From positions 439,199 through 503,198 of the forward strand of contig NZ_AOLY01000037.1 of assembly GCF_000336635.1 (NCBI RefSeq): 64,000 bases of DNA, given 5' to 3'. The notes under the pieces are model-generated. The model did not search any database and was not told the DNA's origin. It worked only from the letters and a program-made list of their open reading frames with translations. Of this stretch, positions 33,092 through 41,975 are shown in pieces. The stretch's first letter is position 1, and each line of letters starts with the position of its first letter. Both the position numbers and the translations under genes were made by a program. The stretch comes from Haloarcula japonica DSM 6131. GTDB lineage: Archaea; Halobacteriota; Halobacteria; Halobacteriales; Haloarculaceae.

Positions 33092-34748
33092 CGCTTGCCT
33101 CCATCATCGCGCCGAGTTCACCGGCTTCGACAGCCTCAGTCAACTGCGGCAACACCTCGAACAGGTCGCCCTCGATGAGATAGTCCGAGAAGTCTCGGAT
33201 GTCCGCGTCCGGGTCGGTGTTGACGGCGATTATCGTGTCCGACTCGTCGCAGCCGACCTTGTGCTGGATGGCCCCGGAGATGCCCGCCGCGATGTACACG
33301 TCCGGCTCGACCTCCTGGCCGGACTCGCCGATCTGGCGTTCCTCGGTGACGTACTGCTCGACGTGGCCGTCGAAGGAGTACGACGAGGTGATGACCCCGC
33401 GGGACAGTCCCAGGTCGGCGTCCTCGAAGGCGTCGACGAGGTCCAGCGCCTGCTCAATGCCCCGCGTCGGGTCGTCGCCGATACCGCGGCCAACGGCGAC
33501 GATGACGTCGTGGCCGGTGAGGTCGACGCCGCCCGAGAGGCGGTCGTACTCCTCGACCTCGACTTTGAACCAGTCGTCGTCGAGGGCCATCTCGTAGTCG
33601 ACGACCTCGCCGTCGCGCTCGTAGTCCGGGTCGGGCATCTCGAAGCTCCCCGGAATCACGGACGCCCCTTGCGGGTGGAAGTCGCGGTGTGGCTTGTCGA
33701 TACAGAGGATCGTCGAGTACTCGAAACCGGAGAAGTCCGGGCGCTTCATGTGCAGCACGCGCTCGAACTCCTTCTTGTCGCCGGCGGTGCCGACTTTCGC
33801 GGGGTTCGAGATCATCGCGTTCTCGATGTACAGCCCCGAACAGTCCGACGCTAATCCGGAGTCGAGTTCGCCCTGGACGAGCGCCGAGAGGTCCCGGCCG
33901 TTGTTCGTCGCCGGGAAGACGGTGTAGCGCGGTTCGTGGTACTCTTTCCAGTCGATGTCTTCGCGGCCTTCCGCGGCGAGTTCACCGCCGGCGCGGGCCA
34001 TGTCACAGAAGATTTCTGTGTAGGGCTGGTGGCGGAACCGCTCTAAACGGGGGTCCTCGTGGTAGACGACGAGGTCCGCGCCGTAGGCGATGACGTCCTC
34101 GACGTGGTCGCCCGCGTCGGCTCCGATGAGGACGGCGACGACGCGCTCGCTCTCATCGTATTCCTCGTTATAGGTGTCCATCAGCGTCCTGGCCTTCCCG
34201 AGCATCTCCTTCGAGACGTCGACGAGTTCGCCGGCCTGGGTCTCGCAGTACACCCACATGTCGCGGTACTCCGCGCCGACGGTCCCCTCGACCCACTGCT
34301 TGTCGTTGGTCGGGTGGTCGAGGTCCGGGTACTTCTCTTCGGGCGGGACGTACTCGACGGCTTCACTCTCCTCGCCCTCGGCTTCCTCGGTTCCCTCCAC
34401 CGATTCGATTCGGCTCTCGATCTGTGACTTCGCCGTCTTCCGGTCTTCACCCGCCTTCTCGCGTTCGAGCAGGTCCCGGAGCACGTCGGCGTCGTCGACC
34501 TCTCGAACCATGTTCGCCACGTCGGCGACGGTGAGTTCCGAGAGGTCGACGGTTTCCGGGTCGATTTCGCCGTCGTCTTCGCTTTCGACCTTTTCGATGC
34601 GGTCCTCGATGAGCGTCTTGACGGGGACCCGGTCCTCGCCGTCTTCCTCCAACGCCAGCATCGCCCGGAGTTCGTCGGCGTCGTCGACGTCTTTGATTTT
34701 CGGTCCCAGCTCGGCGATCTCGTGGTCTGTGGGGTCGATATCAGGCAT
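33084..34748 (-). CDS. fixB: Electron transfer flavoprotein alpha subunit with duplicated N-terminal helical repeat
   Basis: This 554-residue protein is far longer than normal EtfA (about 320). The C-terminal part has the FAD motif GISGAIQHKVGCDESD and INTD-like AVNTDPDADIRDFSDYLIEGDLFEVLP. The N-terminal about 120 residues hold two related helical units (residues 17-55 and 80-118), followed by an acidic linker and the EtfA N-domain with WVYCETQAGELVDVS. It pairs with FixA to form the ETF dimer. Confidence 0.92.
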   Translation of the reverse strand: MPDIDPTDHEIAELGPKIKDVDDADELRAMLALEEDGEDRVPVKTLIEDRIEKVESEDDGEIDPETVDLSELTVADVANMVREVDDADVLRDLLEREKAGEDRKTAKSQIESRIESVEGTEEAEGEESEAVEYVPPEEKYPDLDHPTNDKQWVEGTVGAEYRDMWVYCETQAGELVDVSKEMLGKARTLMDTYNEEYDESERVVAVLIGADAGDHVEDVIAYGADLVVYHEDPRLERFRHQPYTEIFCDMARAGGELAAEGREDIDWKEYHEPRYTVFPATNNGRDLSALVQGELDSGLASDCSGLYIENAMISNPAKVGTAGDKKEFERVLHMKRPDFSGFEYSTILCIDKPHRDFHPQGASVIPGSFEMPDPDYERDGEVVDYEMALDDDWFKVEVEEYDRLSGGVDLTGHDVIVAVGRGIGDDPTRGIEQALDLVDAFEDADLGLSRGVITSSYSFDGHVEQYVTEERQIGESGQEVEPDVYIAAGISGAIQHKVGCDESDTIIAVNTDPDADIRDFSDYLIEGDLFEVLPQLTEAVEAGELGAMMEASDD

Positions 34749-34750
34749 TG

Positions 34751-35605
34751 TCAGTCACCTGCCGCGTACGGCGTGAGTTCGTCCAGTACCGGTTCCAGCG
34801 CCTCGCTCTCGCCGGCCTCGATCATCGTCGCCTCCCGCTCGGAGGGGGCCTTGGGAATCGGATCGACCCCGGAGACGATGGTTGGCGAGCCGTCCAGGCC
34901 GATGTAGTCCGGGTCGAGATTGAGGTCTTCGTGGTCCCAGACCGTGACGTGATCTTCGTACTCCTCGGCCCGCTCCTGGGTCTCCTCGCGGAGGTCCTTG
35001 TGTTTCAGCCGGTGGCTCGCCTTCCGGTAGGTCGGTTCGAACTCCGGGTCGGCGACGATGAAACACGGCATCGGTGCTTCGACAGTTTCGATCTCGGAGA
35101 TATCGCCGTCGACCAGACGCTTCGCCCGGACGGTGCCGGCGTCCTCGTCGATATCGAGCGAGAGAACGTGGGTAATCATCGGCCAGTCCAGACACCAGCA
35201 GGTCTGTGGGCCGGTGTGGCCCGTCTCGCCGTCGGCCGTCTTGAACCCGGCAAACACCAGGTCGGGCCGGTCGTCGAGATTCTGGAGGCCCGTTGCGACG
35301 GTCATCGCGGTGGCCCAGGTGTCCGCCGCGCCCATCTCGCGGTCCGAGAGTAGATACAGGTCGTCGGCGTACACGTCCCGCATCCCCTCCTGTAAGACCT
35401 CTTTGTACCCTGGCGGCCCCATGCTCATCAGCGAGACGTGCCCGCCGTTGCGGACTTTCGTCTGGAACGCTGCCCGGAGCGCGTGCTTGTCGTTGGGGTT
35501 CATCACCGTCGGTGTCTTCCCCCGTTCGAGATGGCCCTCCTCGTCGAACGATACCTGTCCCTCGCGGAAGTCCGGTACGCCTTTTGTCATCACGACTGTG
35601 TGCAT
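34751..35605 (-). CDS. fixA: Electron transfer flavoprotein beta subunit
   Basis: From ATG 35605 the protein has 284 residues. EtfB features are VVMTKGVPDF, MNPNDKHALRAAFQ, SMGPPGYKEVLQEGMRDVYADDLYLLSDREMGAADTWATA and FAGFKTADGETGHTGPQTCWCLDWPMITHV. It is the first gene of the ETF operon (fixA-fixB-fixC-small protein, all gaps under 9 bp or overlapping). A TATA box and an inverted repeat precede it. Confidence 0.92.
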   Translation of the reverse strand: MHTVVMTKGVPDFREGQVSFDEEGHLERGKTPTVMNPNDKHALRAAFQTKVRNGGHVSLMSMGPPGYKEVLQEGMRDVYADDLYLLSDREMGAADTWATAMTVATGLQNLDDRPDLVFAGFKTADGETGHTGPQTCWCLDWPMITHVLSLDIDEDAGTVRAKRLVDGDISEIETVEAPMPCFIVADPEFEPTYRKASHRLKHKDLREETQERAEEYEDHVTVWDHEDLNLDPDYIGLDGSPTIVSGVDPIPKAPSEREATMIEAGESEALEPVLDELTPYAAGD

Positions 35606-35620
35606 GGTATCACGACCCTC

Positions 35621-35635
35621 GTGAGTGTATCTCAC
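35621..35635. promoter_or_regulatory. Palindromic operator candidate at the fixA start site
   Basis: GTGAG-TGTAT-CTCAC is a perfect five-bp inverted repeat with five-bp spacer. It overlaps the predicted start site about 26 bp after the TATA box at 35644-35653. Half-site TATCTCAC recurs upstream of the ferredoxin gene. Confidence 0.5.
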
Positions 35636-35643
35636 ACAAGAAT

Positions 35644-35653
35644 CTATAATAAA
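35644..35653 (-). promoter_or_regulatory. TATA box of the ETF operon
   Basis: On the minus strand TTTATTATAG lies about 40 bp before ATG 35605, predicting a start near 35622 and a leader of about 17 nt. Confidence 0.55.
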
Positions 35654-35809
35654 TGTATGTTTACAAATCTGAATGACAGGTCAGTGGCTCTGTCTCAGGG
35701 GTGGTAGAATCCGGGAGCGCGCTGTATGACGGCAGTCTGACAGCTATGGGGCGTTTATACTTGGGGTGTAGAATGCTGCAATCCCGCAGACACAGGACAG
35801 CCCGATAGC

Positions 35810-36180
<371 letters not shown>

Positions 36181-36188
36181 CCTGACCG

Positions 36189-37145
36189 TCAGAATCCGGA
36201 GCCGTCGCGGCGATCCGGTCCCCGAGTATCCGCCGGTTCGAGGTCGTCGATGCGGTCGGTCGGCCCCGGCAAGTCGCCACCGGGCAATCCGGTGTCCGTG
36301 CCTGTGGCACTAGTGTCGCCAGTGTCCGCTCCACCGGTTCCAACTTGCCGGATGAACTCGACGGTCCGTTCGTACACGTCGTCGTAGTGCGCTCCGTGGA
36401 ACGGAAACCCGTGATCGGCCGGCACTGTCTCGTGAACCACGTCGGTCATCGGCGCGAGCGCGTCGGCCAGTAGTTCGGACTGGGACGGCGGCACGACATC
36501 GTCGTCGGTGCCGTGGAGCAACAGCGTTGGCGGGGCGTCGACGTCAACCTGTGCGACCGGGGATGCGAGGTCGTAGGCCGCAGGTTCGTCGTCGGGTCCG
36601 CCGCCGAGATACGCCCTGTGGGTCTCGCCCTCTTCGACGTCGGTGGCGGTGTCGAGCGCGTGGAAGTCGTAGACGCCGGCGTAGCCGACGGCGGCCGACA
36701 GATGGGAAGACGCGCCGGGGTACAGTTCGGGTTCGAAGCCGGGCTCGTCCGCCGTCAGCGCGGCCAGGAGCACGAGGTTCGCGCCCGCCGAGTGGCCGAC
36801 ACCGACGATGCGGTCGGTGTCCGCGCCGTGGCTCTCCCCCTCCGTTCTGGCCCACTCGATAGCGGCTTTCACGTCGACCAGCGCCGCCGGGAACGTCCAC
36901 TCCGGCGCGAGGCGGTACTGTGGCTCGATGACCAGAAATCCGTCCGCGGCGAGGTCGAGCGCGTGCCGGGCGAACTCGCCCTTGTCGCCGAACGTGAACG
37001 CGCCGCCGCGGACGAGCACGGCGACCGGCTTCGGAGCACTTGTCGCCGCTGCGTCGTACAGGTCGAGCGTCAGCGTCTCGCCGTCCACCTCGTGGAACGG
37101 GATATCACGCTGCACTGTCACTGACTCCGGGGCGCGGTCTGTCAC
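36189..37145 (-). CDS. Alpha/beta hydrolase (HSL-like esterase)
   Basis: This 318-residue protein resembles hormone-sensitive-lipase-like esterases: nucleophile elbow GVGHSAGAN (Ser), acid residue in HGTDDDVVPP, and the catalytic His in DHGFPFHGAHY. The oxyanion-hole motif usually reading HGGGF/W here reads RGGAFTFG. The last about 45 residues are a Gly/Thr/Asp-rich low-complexity tail. The substrate is unknown. A broken Hsp20 remnant lies upstream. Confidence 0.85.
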   Translation of the reverse strand: MTDRAPESVTVQRDIPFHEVDGETLTLDLYDAAATSAPKPVAVLVRGGAFTFGDKGEFARHALDLAADGFLVIEPQYRLAPEWTFPAALVDVKAAIEWARTEGESHGADTDRIVGVGHSAGANLVLLAALTADEPGFEPELYPGASSHLSAAVGYAGVYDFHALDTATDVEEGETHRAYLGGGPDDEPAAYDLASPVAQVDVDAPPTLLLHGTDDDVVPPSQSELLADALAPMTDVVHETVPADHGFPFHGAHYDDVYERTVEFIRQVGTGGADTGDTSATGTDTGLPGGDLPGPTDRIDDLEPADTRGPDRRDGSGF

Positions 37146-37246
37146 GGGCTACAGTCTGGCCGTCACGGGCTTAAGCCCGACGCTATTCGCTCTGAACGGA
37201 ACAAAAAGACTCGGTTGTCGGACGGTACGCCTGCAGCTCGACGGGT

Positions 37247-37358
37247 AGCCTTCGATTTCGCTCTGCTTGCCGCGGGCCGTCGCGCCCATCACGACGGGCA
37301 GGCGCACATCGAGGATACCGTTCGTGTCGTTCGCGGCGATTCCCTCGTCGCGGTACTG
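37247..37358 (-). pseudogene. Remnant of an Hsp20 small heat-shock protein (C-terminal part)
   Basis: The minus-strand frame encodes a segment reading NGILDVRLPVVMGATARGKQ followed by S-EIEG, which matches the GVLEVxLP...ARGxxIEIE end of archaeal Hsp20 alpha-crystallin proteins. It has no start and no N-terminal domain, and is followed by unrelated Arg-rich sequence. It lies in the 253 bp gap between gltX and the esterase gene and is likely the debris of a deleted gene. Confidence 0.5.
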
Positions 37359-37398
37359 AGCGCAGTACTGCGGCCAGAACGGTCAGGGATTCTCCGGA

Positions 37399-39138
37399 TC
37401 AGGGATGGGCGAAGTACGCGACGGACTCCGTATCCGAACCGTCCGCAACGTCGTCCAAGCGGGCGAAGCCGATCCGCTCGAACTGGACCACGTCATCGGC
37501 GTCGTAGCCGAGGAGGCCGGGTTCGGCGACACCCGATACGTCGCCGTCCATCGTCCGCAGGCGGAGCTGCGGGCCGTCGGCCGGTGCCCAGTGGATCACG
37601 TCGACCCCTTCCTCGCGGACGGCGTCGATGTCGTCGCCGGTGTACTCGAAGGCGTCGCGGGTGTGGCGCACGCAGCCGTACCCCTTGAGCCAGATCCGTT
37701 CGCCGTGGCCCGGCAGGTCGTCGCCTTCCACGACGACGCCGCTGGTCACCGGAATCTCCCGGCGGCCCCGATCCTCGAAGTCCGGATGCAGCGGCGGTTC
37801 GCCGGCTTCGGGACCGCCGACGATCTGCCGTTCGACGAGGCCGCCGTGGTCGTCGCTGTCCCGAACGAAGAACGCCCGGTCGGACTCATCGTCGATCAGG
37901 TCGCGGTTGTTCGAGTAGATCGAGGACATCGCCAGATCGACGTTGGACGTGGAGGTCCCGAGTTCGATCATCGCGTCGACGACGGCCTCGCCGCGGATGC
38001 CCCGCCGTTCGAGGCTGGCGACGGTCGGCGCGCGCGGGTCGTCCCAGCCCGCGAGTTCGCCGTCCGCGATGAGTTCGGCGATGCTCGACGTGGAGAGGGG
38101 CACGTCGTAGGCGTCGACCTGGACGTGGCCCCAGTGGATGACTTCGGGGTACTCCCAGCCGAAGTAGTCGTAGACGAACTGCTGGCGCTTCGCGGAGTCC
38201 TGCAGGTCGATGCCCCGAATGATGTGGGTGACCCCCAGCAGGTGGTCGTCGAGCCCGCTCTGGAAGTCCAGCATCGGCCAGCAGCGGTACTCTGCGGCTG
38301 TCTCACGCGGGTGTGGCGTGTCGACCATCCGGAACGCGACGAAGTCCCGGAGCGCGGGGTTCTTGTGGGTGATGTCGGTCCGGACCCGCAGCACCATCTC
38401 GCCGCTGTCGTACTCGCCGTCGACCATCGCCTCGAACTCCGAGCGCGTGGTCTCGGCGTCCTTGTCGCGGTGGGGACAGGCTTCGCCGCTGTTTTTCAGA
38501 TCGGAGAACTCACCCTGCGGGCACGAGCAGGTGTAGGCTCCGCCTTTGTCGATGAGTTCGCGGGCGTACTCGTAGTACGTCTCGACCCGGTCGCTGGCGT
38601 TGACCACGTCGTCGGGCTCGAAGCCCAGATAGTCGATGGCGTCCAGAATCGCGTCGTAGGCGTCCAAATCCGGCCGCTTGGTCTCGGGATCGGTGTCGTC
38701 GAAGCGGCAGATGAACTCCCCGTCGTAGCGCTGTTTGTACGTGCCGACGACGGCGGCCATCCGCGCGTGGCCGATGTGCCACGGGCCGTTGGGGTTGGGC
38801 GCGACGCGCATCCGGACGGTGTCGTAGTCGTCGGCGTTGGGCAGGTCCGGTAGCGAGTGGTCCTCGCCCTCGTCCTCGCTCTCAAGCTCTTCAAGTTTGT
38901 CCGGCGCTAACTCCGCCAGCCGCTCGCGGCGCTCCTCGGCGTTCATGCCATTGACCCGCTCAACGACCGGGGCGATAACGCCCGGAATCTCGTCGCCGTG
39001 CTCGCGGAACTCCGGGTTCTCGCCCATGAGCGGTCCCATGATCGCCCCGACCTGTGCCTCGCTGTCGTGTTTGACCGCGTTGAGAAGGGCGTTCGTCTCC
39101 GCCGCCTCCCTGATTCGGTCTCGCAGCTCGTCGTCCAT
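37399..39138 (-). CDS. gltX: Glutamyl-tRNA synthetase (archaeal type)
   Basis: This 579-residue protein has the class I HIGH motif NPNGPWHIGHARMA, RFDDTDPETKRPD, and the archaeal/eukaryal GluRS/GlnRS-type C-terminal beta-barrel. The N-terminal about 100 residues are the archaeal helical extension. Zinc-type cysteines CSCPQGEFSD...CPH lie near residue 215. It charges tRNA-Glu, and in archaea also tRNA-Gln for later amidation. It ends the translation-isoprenoid cluster at this side. Confidence 0.95.
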   Translation of the reverse strand: MDDELRDRIREAAETNALLNAVKHDSEAQVGAIMGPLMGENPEFREHGDEIPGVIAPVVERVNGMNAEERRERLAELAPDKLEELESEDEGEDHSLPDLPNADDYDTVRMRVAPNPNGPWHIGHARMAAVVGTYKQRYDGEFICRFDDTDPETKRPDLDAYDAILDAIDYLGFEPDDVVNASDRVETYYEYARELIDKGGAYTCSCPQGEFSDLKNSGEACPHRDKDAETTRSEFEAMVDGEYDSGEMVLRVRTDITHKNPALRDFVAFRMVDTPHPRETAAEYRCWPMLDFQSGLDDHLLGVTHIIRGIDLQDSAKRQQFVYDYFGWEYPEVIHWGHVQVDAYDVPLSTSSIAELIADGELAGWDDPRAPTVASLERRGIRGEAVVDAMIELGTSTSNVDLAMSSIYSNNRDLIDDESDRAFFVRDSDDHGGLVERQIVGGPEAGEPPLHPDFEDRGRREIPVTSGVVVEGDDLPGHGERIWLKGYGCVRHTRDAFEYTGDDIDAVREEGVDVIHWAPADGPQLRLRTMDGDVSGVAEPGLLGYDADDVVQFERIGFARLDDVADGSDTESVAYFAHP

Positions 39139-39288
39139 TACCGGGACCTGCGACTGGGAGGGTCAAAACGCCGTCGGGTTCAGCCAGCTATGGGGGCGGG
39201 GTGTCAGCAAGCAGTTCACATAGCCCTCTGTCTACAATGATTCACGTCACTCAGAGTGCAGTCACACTGGTTAGTACAGCCAGCACCG

Positions 39289-39804
39289 TCAACAGCCCAT
39301 ACTTGTGGAGACGGTCCGAGAATCGACTGTTCCGTTACTATCGACACGGACTTCTGCAAACCGAGAATTACAGTCGAAATGGTCCGTTGTTACTGGGTAC
39401 GTTCCAGTCGTCTGCGTTGATTCGTCCGTCACTGTGAGGAGGTAGCCTGGAGACGGAATTTCCAGCCAAACTGTCCCGTTCGGGGAGAGTGTTTCTGTAC
39501 GGGTTACGACTGAAGAATCACTGTCATTATGTATTAGTTCGACTGATACGGTTTGATTCATCGGGCTAGCATTCCAAACCTGAATCGGCAACCCATTCCC
39601 AGTTGTACCGACTTGGATGACGACAGAGGGGTCGGCTTTCGTTCCGTGGTACGGAGCGGGAACGGACGCATTAATCATCGGCGTGTCAGTCGTCGTTACA
39701 TCAGGCGGGCCGCTGTGGGCAGAAAGTGTAGGAAACAGGAGTAGCGAAGCTACGATGCCGACAGTGATAATGAGAAACACCGCAAGAAGCGGACGCAGAT
39801 TCAT
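39289..39804 (-). CDS. Secreted or membrane-anchored small protein
   Basis: This 171-residue protein has a hydrophobic N-terminal segment (LAVFLIITVGIVASLLLFPTLSA) serving as signal or anchor. A Thr/Ser/Asn-rich beta-rich exported domain follows, with four potential N-glycosylation sites (for example NASP is poor but NQTV, NDSD and NGTV fit). Two Cys near residue 145 and at the C-terminus could form a disulfide. Its GC is slightly lower than its neighbours. No family is recognised. Confidence 0.55.
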   Translation of the reverse strand: MNLRPLLAVFLIITVGIVASLLLFPTLSAHSGPPDVTTTDTPMINASVPAPYHGTKADPSVVIQVGTTGNGLPIQVWNASPMNQTVSVELIHNDSDSSVVTRTETLSPNGTVWLEIPSPGYLLTVTDESTQTTGTYPVTTDHFDCNSRFAEVRVDSNGTVDSRTVSTSMGC

Positions 39805-39907
39805 GACGCAAGCAACTCATCTCTGGCCCCATGTGTCTTCCGGTTGGTAGGTTCACAGACGGGCTGTGTATTCTACGCAGGACGGTTCACCCGAAAACGA
39901 AGAGTGG

Positions 39908-40843
39908 TCATTCAACAGCACCCAACGAGTCCACGACCCGTTCCAGCGCCTCAATCCCGGTCACCTCACCGGACTGGTCGGGAATCGTCCAAATATCCAG
40001 ATCGGGAAGCGAATCCCGGAGCTGTGCAATCGCCGCCTCCTGCACCGCCTGCTTGCCCTGACAGCGCTGACAGTCGCCGGCGTCCTCGATGACCTTGTTC
40101 ACGACCAGCGTCGTCACCGGCACGTCGAACTCGCGGAGCTTCCCGACCAGCCGCTCCGTCTCGCGGACGGCCATCGTCTCCGGGATGGTGACGACCCGGA
40201 ACGCGGTCTGTTCGGGGTTCCGCAGCACCGTGCCGACCCGCTCCATCCGTTCGCGCATCGCTGTGAAGTCGTCCGGGCCGTCGTCGCGCCGGCTCGCCAT
40301 CGGGCCGAACATCATCGTCCGGGCGGTGTTGACCTTCCGGCGGACCTGATCGCGCAGGTCCATCGCGGTCGCCACGCCGCGGTCCATCACCGACGGGAGA
40401 TCGAGCAGGCGGAGCGTGTGGCCGGTCGGTGCGGTGTCGAACACCACCCGGTCCCAGCGGTCACTCTCGATGTACGTCGCCATGCCCTCGATGGCCGCCA
40501 GTTCGTCGCTGCCCGGCATCACGCCGGAGGTGAACAGCTCCGCGATTTCGTCCTCGTCCATCCGGATGCCGGCGTCGGAGAACTCCGACGCGAGCGCCTC
40601 GAACAGTGACCGGTAGCTGTCGACACCGGTCTGTGGGTCGACCTCGACGCCCCACAGCCCCGACTGGATTTCCGTCGGGTCGCCGCCGACATCGGTTTCG
40701 ACGGCGTCGCCCAACGAGTGTGCGGGGTCGGTCGAAACGACCAGCGTCTCGTGGCCCACCGCTGCCAGGCGGTGGCCGGTCGCCGCGGCCACGGTCGTCT
40801 TGCCCACGCCGCCTTTGCCGCCGTAGAGGAGGAATCGGGTCAC
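39908..40843 (-). CDS. Get3/ArsA-family ATPase
   Basis: This 311-residue protein has the deviant Walker A GGKGGVGKTTVAAA, switch STDPAHSLGDA, and the A-loop DTAPTGHTLRLLDLP. A CQRCQ motif near residue 265 resembles the Get3 CxxC used for zinc-linked dimerisation. Archaeal members probably target tail-anchored proteins, or are arsenite pump ATPases when paired with ArsB, which is absent here. Get3-like function is more likely. Confidence 0.9.
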   Translation of the reverse strand: MTRFLLYGGKGGVGKTTVAAATGHRLAAVGHETLVVSTDPAHSLGDAVETDVGGDPTEIQSGLWGVEVDPQTGVDSYRSLFEALASEFSDAGIRMDEDEIAELFTSGVMPGSDELAAIEGMATYIESDRWDRVVFDTAPTGHTLRLLDLPSVMDRGVATAMDLRDQVRRKVNTARTMMFGPMASRRDDGPDDFTAMRERMERVGTVLRNPEQTAFRVVTIPETMAVRETERLVGKLREFDVPVTTLVVNKVIEDAGDCQRCQGKQAVQEAAIAQLRDSLPDLDIWTIPDQSGEVTGIEALERVVDSLGAVE

Positions 40844-40930
40844 ACGAACCCCTAGGGACTGACATGTCTTAGTTGCTGACCAGCACCAGTCAGGGTCGAA
40901 ACGACGCGGAAAAACGGTCCGTCGGCGTGC

Positions 40931-41971
40931 TCAGTAGTCGCGCTCGACGAGGTAGTTCGCGATCCCCTCAAGCAGGGAGCGCGACTCGTTGTCCGGCAGG
41001 ACTTCGAGGTTCTGCTTGCCGCTCGCGATGAGGTCCTGCCCGGTCTGGCGGGCGTATTCGATGGACCCGACTTCGCGCAGGCGCTCGACGGCCGCGTCGA
41101 TTTCGGCTTCCGAAACGGCCTCGACGGAGTCCGTGTCGATCAGATCGCCGACGTCGACACCCTGCTGGCGGGCGTGGAGCGTCACGAGCGTCTGCTTGTT
41201 CTCGACGAGGTCGGACCCGCGCTGCTTGCCGAGTTTCTCCGAGGGCGTCGTCAGGTCCAGCAGATCGTCCTGAATCTGGAACGCACGCCCCACGTCGAGC
41301 CCGTAGTTGTACAGCGCGTCAACCGTCTCCGCGTCGGCCCCGAGCAGCGTGGCCGGGATCGAGGCGGCCGCGCCGTACAGTACGGCCGTCTTGAGTTCGA
41401 CCATCTCCAGGTACTCCTCGGGCGTGACGACGTCGCGTTGCTCGAACTCGATGTCGAGCGACTGGCCCTCGCAGATGCGGGTACACGTCGTCGCGAGTCG
41501 CTTGTTGGCCTCGACGGTCCGTTCGTGTGCTGCGCCCGTTCCGAGCAGAAACTCGAACGCTTTCGAGTACAGCGTGTCGCCGGCGAGAATTGCCGTCGAG
41601 AGGTCGTACTCCTTGTGGACGGCGGGCACCCCGCGGCGGAGTGCATCGTCGTCCATGATGTCGTCGTGAATAAGCGTGAACGTCTGGATGACCTCGATGG
41701 CGAGGGCGGCCGACATCATGTCGGCCTGCCCGCCGCCGAGCGTCGGAAAGTCACGGTAGTCTGCCGTCAGCGGGTCGACATCAAGCAGCGACTCCGCGAC
41801 CAGCAGCAGGACCGTCGGGCGGAGCCGTTTCCCGCCCGCGTCCAGCAGGTATCGCGACGCCTCGTAGAGGTGGTCCGGCTTCTTGACCGGAAGGTCCTCG
41901 GGGAGGGCGTCGTTGACCCGGTCTCGTCGGGCGACAATCGCGTCTTCGACCTGCTGATGGCGTTCGGACAT
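40931..41971 (-). CDS. idsA: Polyprenyl diphosphate synthase (GGPP synthase-type)
   Basis: This 346-residue protein has the first aspartate-rich motif LIHDDIMDDD and second FQIQDDLLD, with GGKRLRP and the lid lysine/glutamine residues. It elongates allylic diphosphates with IPP for archaeal isoprenoid ether lipids. The residues before the first motif (FTL) suggest short-chain C20 synthesis. It begins 4 bp after the rnj stop and is probably cotranscribed. Confidence 0.93.
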   Translation of the reverse strand: MSERHQQVEDAIVARRDRVNDALPEDLPVKKPDHLYEASRYLLDAGGKRLRPTVLLLVAESLLDVDPLTADYRDFPTLGGGQADMMSAALAIEVIQTFTLIHDDIMDDDALRRGVPAVHKEYDLSTAILAGDTLYSKAFEFLLGTGAAHERTVEANKRLATTCTRICEGQSLDIEFEQRDVVTPEEYLEMVELKTAVLYGAAASIPATLLGADAETVDALYNYGLDVGRAFQIQDDLLDLTTPSEKLGKQRGSDLVENKQTLVTLHARQQGVDVGDLIDTDSVEAVSEAEIDAAVERLREVGSIEYARQTGQDLIASGKQNLEVLPDNESRSLLEGIANYLVERDY

Positions 41972-41975
41972 CGAT

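Noticed and set aside
31469-33178. 569-codon frame antisense to fixC
   Set aside because: Shadow frame; the sense frame has FAD and Fe-S motifs.
37405-38853. 482-codon frame antisense to gltX
   Set aside because: Shadow of the synthetase, with no recognisable domains.
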